Below are positions 40,628-49,432 of a stretch of 64,000 bases of DNA, piece after piece. The stretch is taken from positions 124,001-188,000 of the forward strand of contig NZ_JAJIRN010000001.1 of assembly GCF_025717515.1 (NCBI RefSeq), read 5' to 3'. Both the position numbers and the translations under genes were made by a program. How positions within the stretch are numbered: the stretch's first letter is position 1; every line of letters begins with the position of its first letter. The notes beneath the pieces are model-generated. The model ran no database searches. It saw nothing but the letters and a program-made list of their open reading frames with translations, and had not been told where the DNA came from. Source of the DNA: Roseateles oligotrophus. GTDB taxonomy: Bacteria > Pseudomonadota > Gammaproteobacteria > Burkholderiales > Burkholderiaceae_C.

Positions 40628-41557
40628 ATGGGACCCTTCCTTGAAATTCTCTTCGGCGGCCTGATGACGGGCATGCTGTATTCGCTGATCGCCTTGGGCT
40701 TTGTGCTGATCTACAAGGCCAGCGGTGTGTTCAATTTCGCGCAGGGCGCGATGGTGCTGTTTGCGGCCCTGGCGATGGCGCGTTTTGCCGAATGGATACC
40801 GAAGTACAGCGGCATCGCCAACCCCATCGTGGTGAATGTGTTGGCCTTTGCCGGCGCCTTCGTGGTGATGATTGGCGTCGCCTGGAGCATCGAGCGGCTG
40901 GTCCTGAGCCGGCTGGTCAATCAGGAGGGCATCACGCTGCTGATGGCCACGCTGGGCGTCACCTATTTTCTCGAAGGCCTGGGGCAAACGCTGTTCGGCT
41001 CGGACATCTACAAGATCGATGTCGGTATGCCCAAGGACCCGATCTTCTTGCTCGAGAAGACTTTTGAGGGTGGGCTGCTGGTCAACAAGGAAGACCTTTA
41101 CGCCGCGCTGATCGCGGCGGCAATGGTCGCGCTGCTGGCGCTGTTCTTCCAGAAGACCGCGACCGGCCGGGCCTTGCGGGCGGTGGCCGATGACCACCAG
41201 GCAGCGCAGTCGATCGGCATCCCCCTGTCCACCATCTGGGTGATTGTCTGGAGCGTGGCCGGCTTTGTGGCACTGGTGGCCGGTGTCATCTGGGGCAGCA
41301 AGTTGGGGGTGCAGTTCTCGCTCTCGCTGGTGGCGCTGAAGGCCTTGCCGGTGGTGATTCTGGGCGGCTTGACCTCGGTGCCCGGCGCCATCATCGGTGG
41401 CCTGGTGATCGGGGTTGGCGAGAAGCTCAGCGAGGTCTATGTCGGCCCGCTGTTGGGGGGCGGCATCGAGATCTGGTTTGCCTATGTGCTGGCGCTGCTG
41501 TTTCTGCTGTTCAGGCCGCAAGGTATGTTTGGCGAGAAAATCATTGACCGCGTGTAG
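40628..41557 (+). CDS. livH: ABC transporter permease, branched-chain amino acid type (LivH-like)
   Basis: Membrane permease of 309 residues with about eight hydrophobic segments. Typical LivH pieces are GLMTGMLYSLIALGFVLIYKAS, FNFAQGAMVLFAAL, LLMATLGVTYFLEGLGQ, and the EAA-like loop RALRAVADDHQAAQSIGI. The C-terminal codons (EKIIDRV and stop) form the 5' arm of a strong terminator-like hairpin, so expression of the downstream genes may be set here. Starts 11 bases after livG. Confidence 0.93.
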   Translation: MGPFLEILFGGLMTGMLYSLIALGFVLIYKASGVFNFAQGAMVLFAALAMARFAEWIPKYSGIANPIVVNVLAFAGAFVVMIGVAWSIERLVLSRLVNQEGITLLMATLGVTYFLEGLGQTLFGSDIYKIDVGMPKDPIFLLEKTFEGGLLVNKEDLYAALIAAAMVALLALFFQKTATGRALRAVADDHQAAQSIGIPLSTIWVIVWSVAGFVALVAGVIWGSKLGVQFSLSLVALKALPVVILGGLTSVPGAIIGGLVIGVGEKLSEVYVGPLLGGGIEIWFAYVLALLFLLFRPQGMFGEKIIDRV

Positions 41558-41573
41558 CGCGGTCAATGATTTT
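41537..41573 (+). terminator. Terminator-like hairpin inside the liv operon
   Basis: AAAATCATTGACCGCG (41537-41552) and CGCGGTCAATGATTTT (41558-41573) are perfectly paired over 16 bp, with the livH stop codon TAG in the 5-base loop. The 3' arm ends in a T-run. It is followed by 73 non-coding bases before livM. As a perfect inverted repeat it works on both strands. Confidence 0.8.
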
Positions 41574-41646
41574 TCAGAGCAGACTAACTAGGCGCAGCCA
41601 AGTTAAGCGAAGCGGGTCGTAACTAAAAGATCATTGAGAAAGAGCC

Positions 41647-42711
41647 ATGTTCTACAGAGAAAACGGCCAGTTCAAAACGAGCTATCGCGCCGACAGCCAG
41701 ATCTTCCCGATTCGGCAGGACCAGATCGCCATCGCGCTGCTCTTGCTGATCGCCTTCGTGCTCGTGCCGCTGTTTGCATCCGAGTATCTGTTTCGCGCCA
41801 TCCTGATTCCATTTCTGATCCTGTCGCTGGCCGCCCTGGGTCTGAATGTGCTGGTCGGTTACTGCGGGCAGATCTCGTTGGGCACCGGTGCCTTCATGGC
41901 GGTGGGGGCCTACGCGGCCTACAACTTCCATGTGCGCATCGAAGGCATGCCCTTGATCGCCTCTTTGCTATTGGGCGGTCTGTGCGCCACCGTGGTCGGC
42001 GTGCTGTTCGGCATCCCCTCGCTGCGCATCAAGGGCCTGTATCTGGCGGTCGCCACGCTGGCGGCGCAGTTCTTTTGTGACTGGGCTTTTCTGCGTATCA
42101 AATGGTTCACCCATGATTCACCGTCCGGCAATGTCTCGGTGTCGGGTCTGCAAATAATGGCTTACAGCATCGAGTCGCCGGTGCAGAAGTATCTGTTTTG
42201 TCTGAGCTTTGTGGCGCTCTTTGCGCTCTTGACCAAGAATCTGGTTCGCTCGGCGATAGGCCGCGAGTGGATGGCGATGCGCGATATGGATGTGGCGGCC
42301 GCCGTGATCGGCATTCGCCCCGTGTACGCCAAGCTGAGTGCGTTTGCCGTCAGCAGCTTCATCGTCGGGGTGGCGGGTGGGCTCTGGGGCTTTGTCCACC
42401 TGAGCAGCTGGGAGCCGGCGGCCTTCTCGATCGACCGCTCGTTTCAACTCTTGTTCATGGTCATCATCGGCGGCCTGGGTTCGGTGATGGGTAGCTTCTT
42501 CGGCGCCGCCTTCATCATCATCTTGCCCATCGTGCTGGCTCAAATCCCGCATTGGTTTGGCTTGCCTATTCAAACCGAAACGGCTTCGCATCTGGAATTC
42601 ATGATCTTTGGCGCGCTGATCGTGTTCTTCTTGATCGTTGAACCGCATGGCATTGCACGCCTGTGGTCAACCGCCAAAGAAAAGCTGCGCCTGTGGCCCT
42701 TCCCGCATTGA
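41647..42711 (+). CDS. livM: ABC transporter permease, branched-chain amino acid type (LivM-like)
   Basis: Permease of 354 residues with about nine hydrophobic segments. A polar N-terminal extension (MFYRENGQFKTSYRADSQIFPIRQ) comes before the first helix. LivM marks are LAALGLNVLVGYCGQISLGTGAFMAVGAYA, the EAA-like loop REWMAMRDMDVAAAVIGI, and the C-terminal LLFMVIIGGLGSVMGSFFGAAFI. Partner of LivH. Separated from livH by the hairpin at 41537-41573, so it may be expressed at a lower level or from its own promoter. Confidence 0.93.
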   Translation: MFYRENGQFKTSYRADSQIFPIRQDQIAIALLLLIAFVLVPLFASEYLFRAILIPFLILSLAALGLNVLVGYCGQISLGTGAFMAVGAYAAYNFHVRIEGMPLIASLLLGGLCATVVGVLFGIPSLRIKGLYLAVATLAAQFFCDWAFLRIKWFTHDSPSGNVSVSGLQIMAYSIESPVQKYLFCLSFVALFALLTKNLVRSAIGREWMAMRDMDVAAAVIGIRPVYAKLSAFAVSSFIVGVAGGLWGFVHLSSWEPAAFSIDRSFQLLFMVIIGGLGSVMGSFFGAAFIIILPIVLAQIPHWFGLPIQTETASHLEFMIFGALIVFFLIVEPHGIARLWSTAKEKLRLWPFPH

Positions 42712-42761
42712 AACCCTGATTGGTAACCGCACCCCGCGTGCATAACAAGGAGACGATAAGC

Positions 42762-44108
42762 ATGAAACTGAAGTCTTTCGCTTTGATGGCCACGGTGGCC
42801 GCCAGCAGCCTGGCCGGCTTGCCCGCGCTGAGTCAGGCCGCCGCAGCAGCAGCAACAGCAGCCGAACAGTTCTTCCCGGTCTTGGTTTTCCGCACCGGCG
42901 CCTATGCGCCCAACGGTACCCCTTGGGCCAATGGTTATGTCGACTATCTGAAGCTGGTCAACGCGCGCGGCGGCATGAACGGCGTCAAGATCACTTTTGA
43001 GGAATGCGAAACCGGCTATGCCACCGACCGCTCGGTCGAATGCTATGAGCGCCTGAAGGGCAAAGGGGGCGGCGCGACCCTGGTGCAGCCACTCTCGACC
43101 GGCGCCACCTTTGCGCTGACCGAGAAGGCCCCCGGCGACAAGATTCCCTTGGTCACCGCCGGCTATGGCCGCAGCGAGTCGGCCGATGGCGGCGTCTTCA
43201 AATGGAACTTCCCGCTGCTGGGTACCTACTGGGTGGCCGCCGATGTGCTCTTGCAACATATCGCCAAGAAGGAGGGCGGTTGGGACAAGCTCAAGGGCAA
43301 GAAGATCGCGCTGGTCTATCACGACAGTCCCTATGGCAAGGAGCCGATCCCGCTGCTGCAAGAGCGCTCCAAGCTGCATGGCTTCGAGTTGCAACTGTTG
43401 CCGGTGACGGCGCCCGGTGTCGAGCAAAAAGCCACCTGGCTGCAAGTGCGCCAAAGCAAGCCCGACTACACCTTGCTGTGGGGCTGGGGCGTGATGAATT
43501 CGACCGCACTGAAAGAAGCGCAGGCCACTGGCTACCCGCGCGAGAAGATGTACGGCGTCTGGTGGGCCGGTGCCGAGCCCGATGTGAAGGACGTCGGCGA
43601 TGGGGCCAAGGGCTATAGCGCCGTCACCATTCAGCATGGTGCCGAGCCTAACGCCAAGGTCGTGCAGGACATCCTGAAGGAAGTGCATGCCAAGGGGCAG
43701 GGTACGGGGCCTAAAGATGAGGTCGGGCAGGTGCTCTATATGCGCGGTCTGTTGTCGGCGATGCTCGGGGTTGAAGGCGTCAAGCGTGCACAAGAGCGTT
43801 TCGGCAAGGGCAAGCATATGGACGGTGACCAGGTCCGTTGGGGCCTGGAGAACCTCGCCTTGGACCAGAAGAAGCTGGACGCGCTGGGCCTGGCCGGCGT
43901 GATGCGGCCGGTGTCAACCTCCTGTGTCGATCACATGGGATCGAGCTGGGCGCGTGTGCACAGCTGGGACGGCAAGCAATGGAACTTCACGTCCGACTGG
44001 TATCAGGCCGACGACAGCATCATCAAGCCGATGGTCAAGGCCACCGCCGAGCGATATGCGACGGAGAAGAAGCTGACGCGCAGAACTCCAGAAGACTGCC
44101 AATCCTGA
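42762..44108 (+). CDS. livJ: ABC transporter substrate-binding protein, LivJ/HAAT type
   Basis: Secreted receptor of 448 residues. Start at 42762 behind AAGGAGACGATAAGC. Signal peptide MKLKSFALMATVAASSLAGL, with cleavage near SQAAA. Type I periplasmic-binding (leucine/isoleucine/valine-binding-like) fold: FRTGAYAPNGTPWANGYVDYLKLVN, ITFEECETGYATDRSVECYERLKG, KKIALVYHDSPYGKEPIPLLQE and TLLWGWGVMNSTALKEAQATGYP. Longer than E. coli LivJ, as in the subfamily next to acyl-CoA ligases. An Ala-rich stretch follows the signal peptide. Two hairpins lie between it and the next gene. Confidence 0.92.
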   Translation: MKLKSFALMATVAASSLAGLPALSQAAAAAATAAEQFFPVLVFRTGAYAPNGTPWANGYVDYLKLVNARGGMNGVKITFEECETGYATDRSVECYERLKGKGGGATLVQPLSTGATFALTEKAPGDKIPLVTAGYGRSESADGGVFKWNFPLLGTYWVAADVLLQHIAKKEGGWDKLKGKKIALVYHDSPYGKEPIPLLQERSKLHGFELQLLPVTAPGVEQKATWLQVRQSKPDYTLLWGWGVMNSTALKEAQATGYPREKMYGVWWAGAEPDVKDVGDGAKGYSAVTIQHGAEPNAKVVQDILKEVHAKGQGTGPKDEVGQVLYMRGLLSAMLGVEGVKRAQERFGKGKHMDGDQVRWGLENLALDQKKLDALGLAGVMRPVSTSCVDHMGSSWARVHSWDGKQWNFTSDWYQADDSIIKPMVKATAERYATEKKLTRRTPEDCQS

Positions 44109-44179
44109 TCGCTGTGCGATCAAGATTGGCTGCGCCAGGGAACGTTTGCTCCCACCCCAACCCTCCCCCGAGGGGAGGG
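44104..44179 (+). repeat. Two hairpins between the binding-protein and LivF genes
   Basis: TGATCG and CGATCA flank CTGTG right at the livJ stop (44106-44122). Further on CCCTCCCC (44161-44168), CGA, GGGGAGGG (44172-44179) forms a tight GC hairpin. Neither has a T-run. They could stabilise the livJ message or reduce read-through to livF. Confidence 0.5.
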
Positions 44180-44201
44180 GGTGGCGAGTTTGAGGGCAGC
44201 T

Positions 44202-45014
44202 ATGAGCAATGAAAACATATTGCTGAACGTCAACGGCATCGAGGTCATCTACAACCATGTGATCCTGGTGCTGAAGGGCGTTTCTTTGCAGGTCAAGGAA
44301 GGCGCCGTGGTGGCCTTGTTGGGCGGCAACGGCGCGGGCAAGACAACCACGCTGCGGGCGGTTTCCAACCTGCTGGCCGGGGAGCGCGGCGCCGTCACCA
44401 AGGGCTCGATCGAGTTGCGCGGCGAGCGGATCGAAAAACTCTCGACCGCCGAGATGGTCGGCCGCGGCGTGATTCAGGTGATGGAGGGCCGGCATTGCTT
44501 TGCCCACCTCAGCATCGAAGAGAACCTGATGACCGGCGCCTACACCCGCAAGGACGGCAAGGCGGCGGTTGCCGCCACGCTGGAGAAGGTCTACAACTAC
44601 TTTCCGCGCCTGAAAACGCGCAGCAAATCCCAGGCCGCCTACACCTCGGGCGGCGAGCAGCAGATGTGTGCGATCGGGCGCGCCTTGATGGCCAACCCCA
44701 AGATGGTCTTGCTCGATGAGCCTTCGATGGGCTTGGCGCCGCAAATCGTCGAGGAGGTGTTCGAGATCGTCAAGGACCTCAACCAAAGAGAAGGCGTGAC
44801 TTTTTTGCTGGCCGAGCAGAACACCAATATGGCTTTGCGTTATGCCGACTACGGCTACATCCTCGAGAACGGCCGTGTCGTGATGGACGGCGCTGCGGCT
44901 GCGCTGCGCGAGAACGAGGATGTCAAGGAGTTCTATCTGGGCATGGGGGGCGGCGACCGCAAGAGTTTCAAGGACGTGAAGAGCTATAAGCGCCGCAAGC
45001 GCTGGTTGGCTTGA
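44202..45014 (+). CDS. livF: ABC transporter ATP-binding protein, branched-chain amino acid type (LivF-like)
   Basis: ATPase of 270 residues. Walker A is GGNGAGKTTT, the signature is TSGGEQQMCAIGRAL and Walker B is PKMVLLDEPSMGLAP. LivF features are VIQVMEGRHCFAHLSIEENLMTG and LLAEQNTNMALRYADYGYILENG. A basic C-terminal tail (KSYKRRKRWLA) is longer than in E. coli LivF and common in this ligase-linked subfamily. The ATG at 44202 is used; a GTG at 44181 is in frame but lies in the hairpin region. Confidence 0.93.
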   Translation: MSNENILLNVNGIEVIYNHVILVLKGVSLQVKEGAVVALLGGNGAGKTTTLRAVSNLLAGERGAVTKGSIELRGERIEKLSTAEMVGRGVIQVMEGRHCFAHLSIEENLMTGAYTRKDGKAAVAATLEKVYNYFPRLKTRSKSQAAYTSGGEQQMCAIGRALMANPKMVLLDEPSMGLAPQIVEEVFEIVKDLNQREGVTFLLAEQNTNMALRYADYGYILENGRVVMDGAAAALRENEDVKEFYLGMGGGDRKSFKDVKSYKRRKRWLA

Positions 45015-45038
45015 ATGGCGAAAGTTCTGGAGAGCCGC

Positions 45039-45338
45039 ATGAATGACGATAACTTTTTCGCCCCCGTGGCTTTCAAGCCTGACGAGGCGCTGGCCCAGGC
45101 TAAAAGGGCGCTGCGCGACATTCGTTCGTTGAGCGAGCGCAACAACCATTTCAGCCTGCAGGGTCAGGTCGTGCTGGAGTTGACCGTGGTGGACAAGGTC
45201 TTGCGAGCTCGCCTGGCCAAGCGCCCTGCGCGCAGCCCGGACTGGGAGTTGCGCGACTGCAAGAACAGCGCCGAGCTGCGGGCGCTGCAAGACGAGATCA
45301 AGCGCCGCGTGGCGCGCTGGACGGACGAGACGGTATGA
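45039..45338 (+). CDS. Conserved small protein of unknown function in the liv/CoA-ligase operon
   Basis: Product of 99 residues from the ATG at 45039, which has GGAG about seven bases upstream. An ATG at 45015 directly after the livF stop would add eight residues. The sequence is polar and helical (PDEALAQAKRALRDIRSLSERNN, LRALQDEIKRRVARWTDE) with no signal peptide and no membrane segment. It ends in an ATGA overlap with the PaaK-type ligase, so the genes are translationally coupled and probably work together. I do not recognise the family. A role as accessory subunit for the ligase or transporter is only a guess. Confidence 0.7.
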   Translation: MNDDNFFAPVAFKPDEALAQAKRALRDIRSLSERNNHFSLQGQVVLELTVVDKVLRARLAKRPARSPDWELRDCKNSAELRALQDEIKRRVARWTDETV

Positions 45339-46612
45339 GAGCGTCAGCGGCCGGAGAATTTTTTGACGCGCTGGAACGCTGCGACCCGATCGAGCGTGAA
45401 CGAGGCTTGATGGCCGCGCTGCCGGCGCAGATCGCCCATGCCCAGGCCCATACGGCGGCCTATGCCGAGCTCTTCGCCGGGCTCGACGCGGCCGCCATCA
45501 ACAGCCGCGCTGCGCTGGCGGGCCTGCCCATCACGCGCAAGACCGAGTTGATGGCGCGCCAGCAGCGGCTGCGAGCCACCGATGCGTTTGGTGGTTACTC
45601 AACGATTGCTTGGGCCGGGCGCGGCAACAAAACGGCGCGCCGGGTGTTCCAGTCACCCGGCGGCATCTATGAGCCGGAAGGCCAGGGCGCCGACTATTGG
45701 CGGGCTGCGCGCGCGCTCTTTGCTGCGGGTGTGCGCGTCGGTGACCTGCTGCACAACAGCTTCAGCTACCACCTGACGCCGGCCGGCTCGATGATGGAGG
45801 GCGGCGCTCATGCGTTGGGTTGCACCGTTTTCCCCGGCGGCGTGGGTAACACCGATTTGCAGTTGCAGGCGATCGCCGACTTGCGGCCGCAAGCCTATGC
45901 CGGCACGCCGAGTTTTTTGAAGATATTGCTCGACAAGGCCGCGGAAACCGGTGTTGACGTCACGTCGCTGAACAAGGCCCTGGTCAGCGGAGAAGCGTTG
46001 CCGGCTTCGCTGCGCGATTGGTTCTTGGCGCGCGGTGTGGACGCCTACCAATGCTATGCCACCGCCGATTTGGGCCTGATCGCCTATGAGACTGCAGCGC
46101 GGCAAGGCTTGGTCTTGGCCGAGGGTGTGATTGTCGAGATCGTGCGGCCCGGCACATCGGACCCATTGCCCGAGGGTGAGGTCGGTGAACTTGTCGTGAC
46201 CAGTTTGAACCCGGACTATCCGCTGATCCGCTTCGGCACCGGTGATCTGTCGGCGCTGTTGCCGGGCCACTGCCCGACCGGGCGCAGCAATACCCGCATC
46301 AAGGGCTGGATGGGCCGAGCCGATCAATCGGCCAAGGTGCGCGGGATGTTTGTGCATGGGGCCCAAGTGGCCGAGATCATGCGGCGCTTCCCGGCGCTTG
46401 GGCGCGCGCGCCTGGTGATCGAAGGCGAGATGGCGCAAGACCGCTTGACGCTGCGGATCGAGACGGCGGCGGGAGCCAATGAAGGCTTGAACGAACGCAT
46501 TGCCGAGGTGATCCGCGAAGTCACAAAGCTGCGCGCCGAGGTCGTCCAGCTGCCTCCAGGCAGCTTGCCCAATGATGGGCTGGTGATCGAGGATGCGAGG
46601 TCGTACAAATAG
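45335..46612 (+). CDS. Phenylacetate-CoA ligase-like AMP-binding enzyme (PaaK family)
   Basis: Adenylate-forming enzyme of 425 residues, matching the ~430 length of PaaK. Family parts: LAGLPITRKTELMARQ near the N-terminus, a VFQSPGGIYEPEG loop where classic ligases have the Ser/Thr/Gly P-loop, QAYAGTPSFLKILLDKA, VSGEALPASLRDWF and CYATADLGLIAYE. The hinge reads RIKGWMGRADQSAKVRGMFVHGAQV. Note that the usual SSGTTG motif is replaced by QSPGGIYEPEG, as in one PaaK-like subfamily. Last gene of the operon. Likely activates an aryl or other acid, but the substrate is not evident. Confidence 0.85.
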   Translation: MRASAAGEFFDALERCDPIERERGLMAALPAQIAHAQAHTAAYAELFAGLDAAAINSRAALAGLPITRKTELMARQQRLRATDAFGGYSTIAWAGRGNKTARRVFQSPGGIYEPEGQGADYWRAARALFAAGVRVGDLLHNSFSYHLTPAGSMMEGGAHALGCTVFPGGVGNTDLQLQAIADLRPQAYAGTPSFLKILLDKAAETGVDVTSLNKALVSGEALPASLRDWFLARGVDAYQCYATADLGLIAYETAARQGLVLAEGVIVEIVRPGTSDPLPEGEVGELVVTSLNPDYPLIRFGTGDLSALLPGHCPTGRSNTRIKGWMGRADQSAKVRGMFVHGAQVAEIMRRFPALGRARLVIEGEMAQDRLTLRIETAAGANEGLNERIAEVIREVTKLRAEVVQLPPGSLPNDGLVIEDARSYK

Positions 46613-46637
46613 GGCATGCCTGATTTGGCCTGGCCGG

Positions 46638-48896
46638 TCAAACCGACGCGATCTTCAAGGGCAGTCGCCGCTGGCGCTGGCCGGTCAGCGCGAACAAAGC
46701 GTTGGCGACCGCCGGTGCGATCGGCGGCGTACCCGGTTCACCGACGCCGCCGGGCGCTGCGCTGCTGGCGACGATATGAACGTCGATGACAGGCATCTGC
46801 GCCATGCGAATCACTTCGTAGCTGGGGAAGTTGCTCTGCTCGATGCGGCCGTTCTTGACCGTGATCTCGCCAAACAAGGCGGCCGACAGGCCGTAGACGA
46901 TCGCACTTTGCATTTGCGCCTCCACCGTGTCGGGGTTGACGACGACGCCGCAGTCGATCGCGCAGACCACCCGGTGCACCCGCGGCTGGCCGTCTTGCAC
47001 CGACACTTCGGCTACCTGAGCGCACCATGAGCCAAAGCTCTCATGCACAGCGATCCCTTGGGCGCGCCCGCCAGGCAAGACCTGACCCCAGCCGGCCTTG
47101 GCCGCGGCTAACTCCAGCACAGCAAGGTGGCGAGGTTTGTCGGCCAGCAGGGTGCGGCGGTATTCGAACGGGTCCTTGCCGGCCGCGTGGGCCAGCTCAT
47201 CGATGAAACCTTCGGTGAAGAAGGCGTTGTAGGAGTGGCCGACGCTGCGCCAGGAGCCCACCGGCACAGGCGTCTTCACGCGCAGCTGTCGCACGCTCAG
47301 ATGCGGGATCGCATAGGGCAAGTCGAAGGCGCCTTCGATCTGGTTTTTGTCCGGTGAGTCGGCGGCGAAGGCGGGCAACAAGCGCTCGGTGGTGGACAGG
47401 CCGATGGAGGGCGCGGCCACCCGGTTCAGCCAGGCCATGGGCCGGCCTTGTTCGTCCAGGGCTGCGGCGAAGCTGGCCATCGCGGCCGGCCGGTACATAT
47501 CGTGCTGCATGTCTTCCTCGCGCGACCAGATCAGCTTGACCGGCCGGCCGCCCGTTCGCTGGGCGATCAGCACCGCCTGCTCGATCATGTCGAGCTCCAG
47601 CCGGCGGCCGAAGCCGCCGCCCAAGAGCGGCACATGCAACGTCACCTGTTCGCTGTCCAGACCGGCGATCTTGGCGGCGCGCCAGCGCGCCAAGGAGGCG
47701 ACTTGCGTGCCGCACCAGACGGTCAAATGTCCGTCTTTGAACTGTGCCGTGCAATTGATTGGCTCCATCGCGGCATGGGCCAAGAATGGCGCCGAGTAAG
47801 TGGCTTCAAGTTTCTTGCTGGCTTGGCTCAGCACCTTGTCGGCGTCTCCTTGGCTGCGAAAACCTGTGCCGTCCTCGCTGCCGGCCAATGCGGCCTGCAG
47901 CCGAGCGGTGATTTGTGCCGAATCGATTGTGGCGTTGGGGCCTTCGTCCCATTCAATGGACAAGGCCTCGAGCGCGGTCTTGGCGCGCCAATAGCGGTCG
48001 GCCACGACGACCAGCGCTTGTTCTTGAATCACAAAAGCGTCCGTCACGCCGCGCGCGGCCTTGGCTTGCGCGGCGTCGAAACGCAAGACCTTGCCGCCCA
48101 AGACCGGGCATTGCCGAATCGCCGCATAAAGCAGACCCGCGGGCTTGACGTCGATGCCGAACTCGGCGCTGCCATTGACCTTGGACGGGATGTCGGTGCG
48201 TACCGTGGCCTTGCCGATCAGGCGGAATTCGCTGGGGTCTTTGAACTTGACCTCGCTGCGCGGTGCAATCTGCGCGGTAGCTGCCGCCAAGTCACCAAAG
48301 CCGGCCGAGCGGCCGCTGGGCAGGTGGCTGACCACGCCGGCGTGCACCTGGCATGCCTCAGGGGCTACGCCCCAGCGCTGCGCGGCCGCATCCACCAGCA
48401 TTGCGCGCGCGGTGGCGCCGGCCAAGCGCATCGGGGCCCAGGCATCGCGCACGCTGGAGGAGCCGCCGGTGACCTGCAGGCTCAGCGCATAACCGACCTT
48501 CTGCACGGAGCGGCGCGCGATGCGAGCCAGCAAGCTGTCGTCATCGCTGGCGAAGGGCAGCACATTGAGCAGCAGCGCCGTGTTGGCGTAGATTTGCGCG
48601 ATCGGCGCCTGCTCGGTGCTGACCTTGAGCCAGTCGGCGTCCATTTCCTCGGCCACCAGCATCGCCAGTGCCGTGTGCACGCCCTGGCCCATTTCGGCTC
48701 TGGGTGTGGCGACGATGACGCGCCCGTCCGGCATGATCTTGACCCAGCCGTTCAGCGCGACCTGATCCCCGCTGGCGGGCCAGCTGGCTTTGTCACCCAG
48801 GCGTGATTTGGCCGCAGGCGGCGTCGTCAGGCTCACGCCCAGCAGCACGCCGCCGCCCAAGAGGCCGCCGGCAATCAGAAAGCCGCGGCGCTTCAT
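46638..48896 (-). CDS. iorB: Molybdopterin-binding large subunit, isoquinoline 1-oxidoreductase type (xanthine dehydrogenase family)
   Basis: Molybdenum hydroxylase large subunit of 752 residues. The N-terminus [20 protein letters not shown] is a twin-arginine (Tat) signal, so the enzyme should act in the periplasm. Cofactor-binding parts: [39 protein letters not shown] and [18 protein letters not shown]. The catalytic Glu is in [19 protein letters not shown] at the C-terminus. The duplicated aldehyde-oxidase domain layout is that of IorB. The substrate may be an N-heterocycle or an aldehyde. ATGA overlap with the small subunit gene. The apparent frame extension to 49292 runs antiparallel through that gene and is rejected. 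Confidence 0.9.
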   Translation of the reverse strand: MKRRGFLIAGGLLGGGVLLGVSLTTPPAAKSRLGDKASWPASGDQVALNGWVKIMPDGRVIVATPRAEMGQGVHTALAMLVAEEMDADWLKVSTEQAPIAQIYANTALLLNVLPFASDDDSLLARIARRSVQKVGYALSLQVTGGSSSVRDAWAPMRLAGATARAMLVDAAAQRWGVAPEACQVHAGVVSHLPSGRSAGFGDLAAATAQIAPRSEVKFKDPSEFRLIGKATVRTDIPSKVNGSAEFGIDVKPAGLLYAAIRQCPVLGGKVLRFDAAQAKAARGVTDAFVIQEQALVVVADRYWRAKTALEALSIEWDEGPNATIDSAQITARLQAALAGSEDGTGFRSQGDADKVLSQASKKLEATYSAPFLAHAAMEPINCTAQFKDGHLTVWCGTQVASLARWRAAKIAGLDSEQVTLHVPLLGGGFGRRLELDMIEQAVLIAQRTGGRPVKLIWSREEDMQHDMYRPAAMASFAAALDEQGRPMAWLNRVAAPSIGLSTTERLLPAFAADSPDKNQIEGAFDLPYAIPHLSVRQLRVKTPVPVGSWRSVGHSYNAFFTEGFIDELAHAAGKDPFEYRRTLLADKPRHLAVLELAAAKAGWGQVLPGGRAQGIAVHESFGSWCAQVAEVSVQDGQPRVHRVVCAIDCGVVVNPDTVEAQMQSAIVYGLSAALFGEITVKNGRIEQSNFPSYEVIRMAQMPVIDVHIVASSAAPGGVGEPGTPPIAPAVANALFALTGQRQRRLPLKIASV

Positions 48897-49360
48897 GCGG
48901 CGCTCCCGTCCAGATGAGCCGCAGCGCCATGGATCGCCGCTCGAATACGCTGGTAGGTGCCGCAGCGGCAGATATTGCTGATGTCGGCGTCGATGTCGGC
49001 GTCGCTGGGCTTTGGCTTGACGCGCAGCAGGCTGGCTGCGGCCATGATCATGCCGCTCTGGCAATAGCCGCATTGCGGCACTTGGTGCTTGATCCAGGCT
49101 GCCTGCAAGGCCGCCACGATGCGATCGGGCTCGGCCTCGATGCTGCGCACGCTCTTGCCCTCCAGCGCCATGATGGGCATCACACAGGCGCGCGTCGCGA
49201 CACCGTCCACCTCGACCGTGCAGGCCCCGCAGTTGGCGATGCCGCAACCGAACTTGGTGCCGGTCAGGCCTAACTCGTCGCGCAACACCCACAGCAGCGG
49301 GGTTTCGGGCTCCAGGGTCAAACTGTGGCGCTGGCCGTTGATGGTGAGGTTTGTGTTCAT
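48893..49360 (-). CDS. iorA: 2Fe-2S small subunit, isoquinoline 1-oxidoreductase type
   Basis: Electron-transfer subunit of 155 residues with two [2Fe-2S] clusters. The plant-type cluster uses CGIANCGAC and a further Cys at TRACVMP. The C-terminal cluster uses [10 protein letters not shown] and [11 protein letters not shown]. No cytochrome or FAD domain is present, as in IorA. It is made just before IorB (4-base overlap) and would be carried through the Tat system with it. The ATG at 49360 is used; another at 49369 falls within the predicted -10 box. With the MerR-type promoter the transcript would begin close to 49360, so the mRNA may be leaderless. Confidence 0.9.
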   Translation of the reverse strand: MNTNLTINGQRHSLTLEPETPLLWVLRDELGLTGTKFGCGIANCGACTVEVDGVATRACVMPIMALEGKSVRSIEAEPDRIVAALQAAWIKHQVPQCGYCQSGMIMAAASLLRVKPKPSDADIDADISNICRCGTYQRIRAAIHGAAAHLDGSAA

Positions 49361-49367
49361 GGTCGCC

Positions 49368-49398
49368 ATGCTAAGCTTCAAGCTGACTTGAAGGTCAA
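49368..49398 (-). promoter_or_regulatory. MerR-type promoter with SoxR-like palindrome, 19-bp spacer
   Basis: On the minus strand: -35 TTGACC (49398-49393), a spacer of 19 bases, and -10 TAGCAT (49373-49368). The spacer, with one base of the -35, holds CTTCAAG-CTGA-CTTGAAG (49376-49393), a perfect 7-bp inverted repeat close to the SoxR box form. A 19-bp spacer is the hallmark of promoters that MerR-family activators twist open. The divergent MerR gene starts at 49433. Confidence 0.75.
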
Positions 49399-49432
49399 GC
49401 GATTTTTGATTGTTCGGACGGGGTACATCTGG

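Noticed and set aside
42570-45290. Long minus-strand frames opposite livJ and livF
   Set aside because: Antisense shadows of well-defined ABC transporter genes.
46638-49292. An 884-codon frame extending the IorB gene upstream
   Set aside because: The extra part lies over iorA in a wrong frame; the Tat signal and the ATGA overlap mark the true start at 48896.
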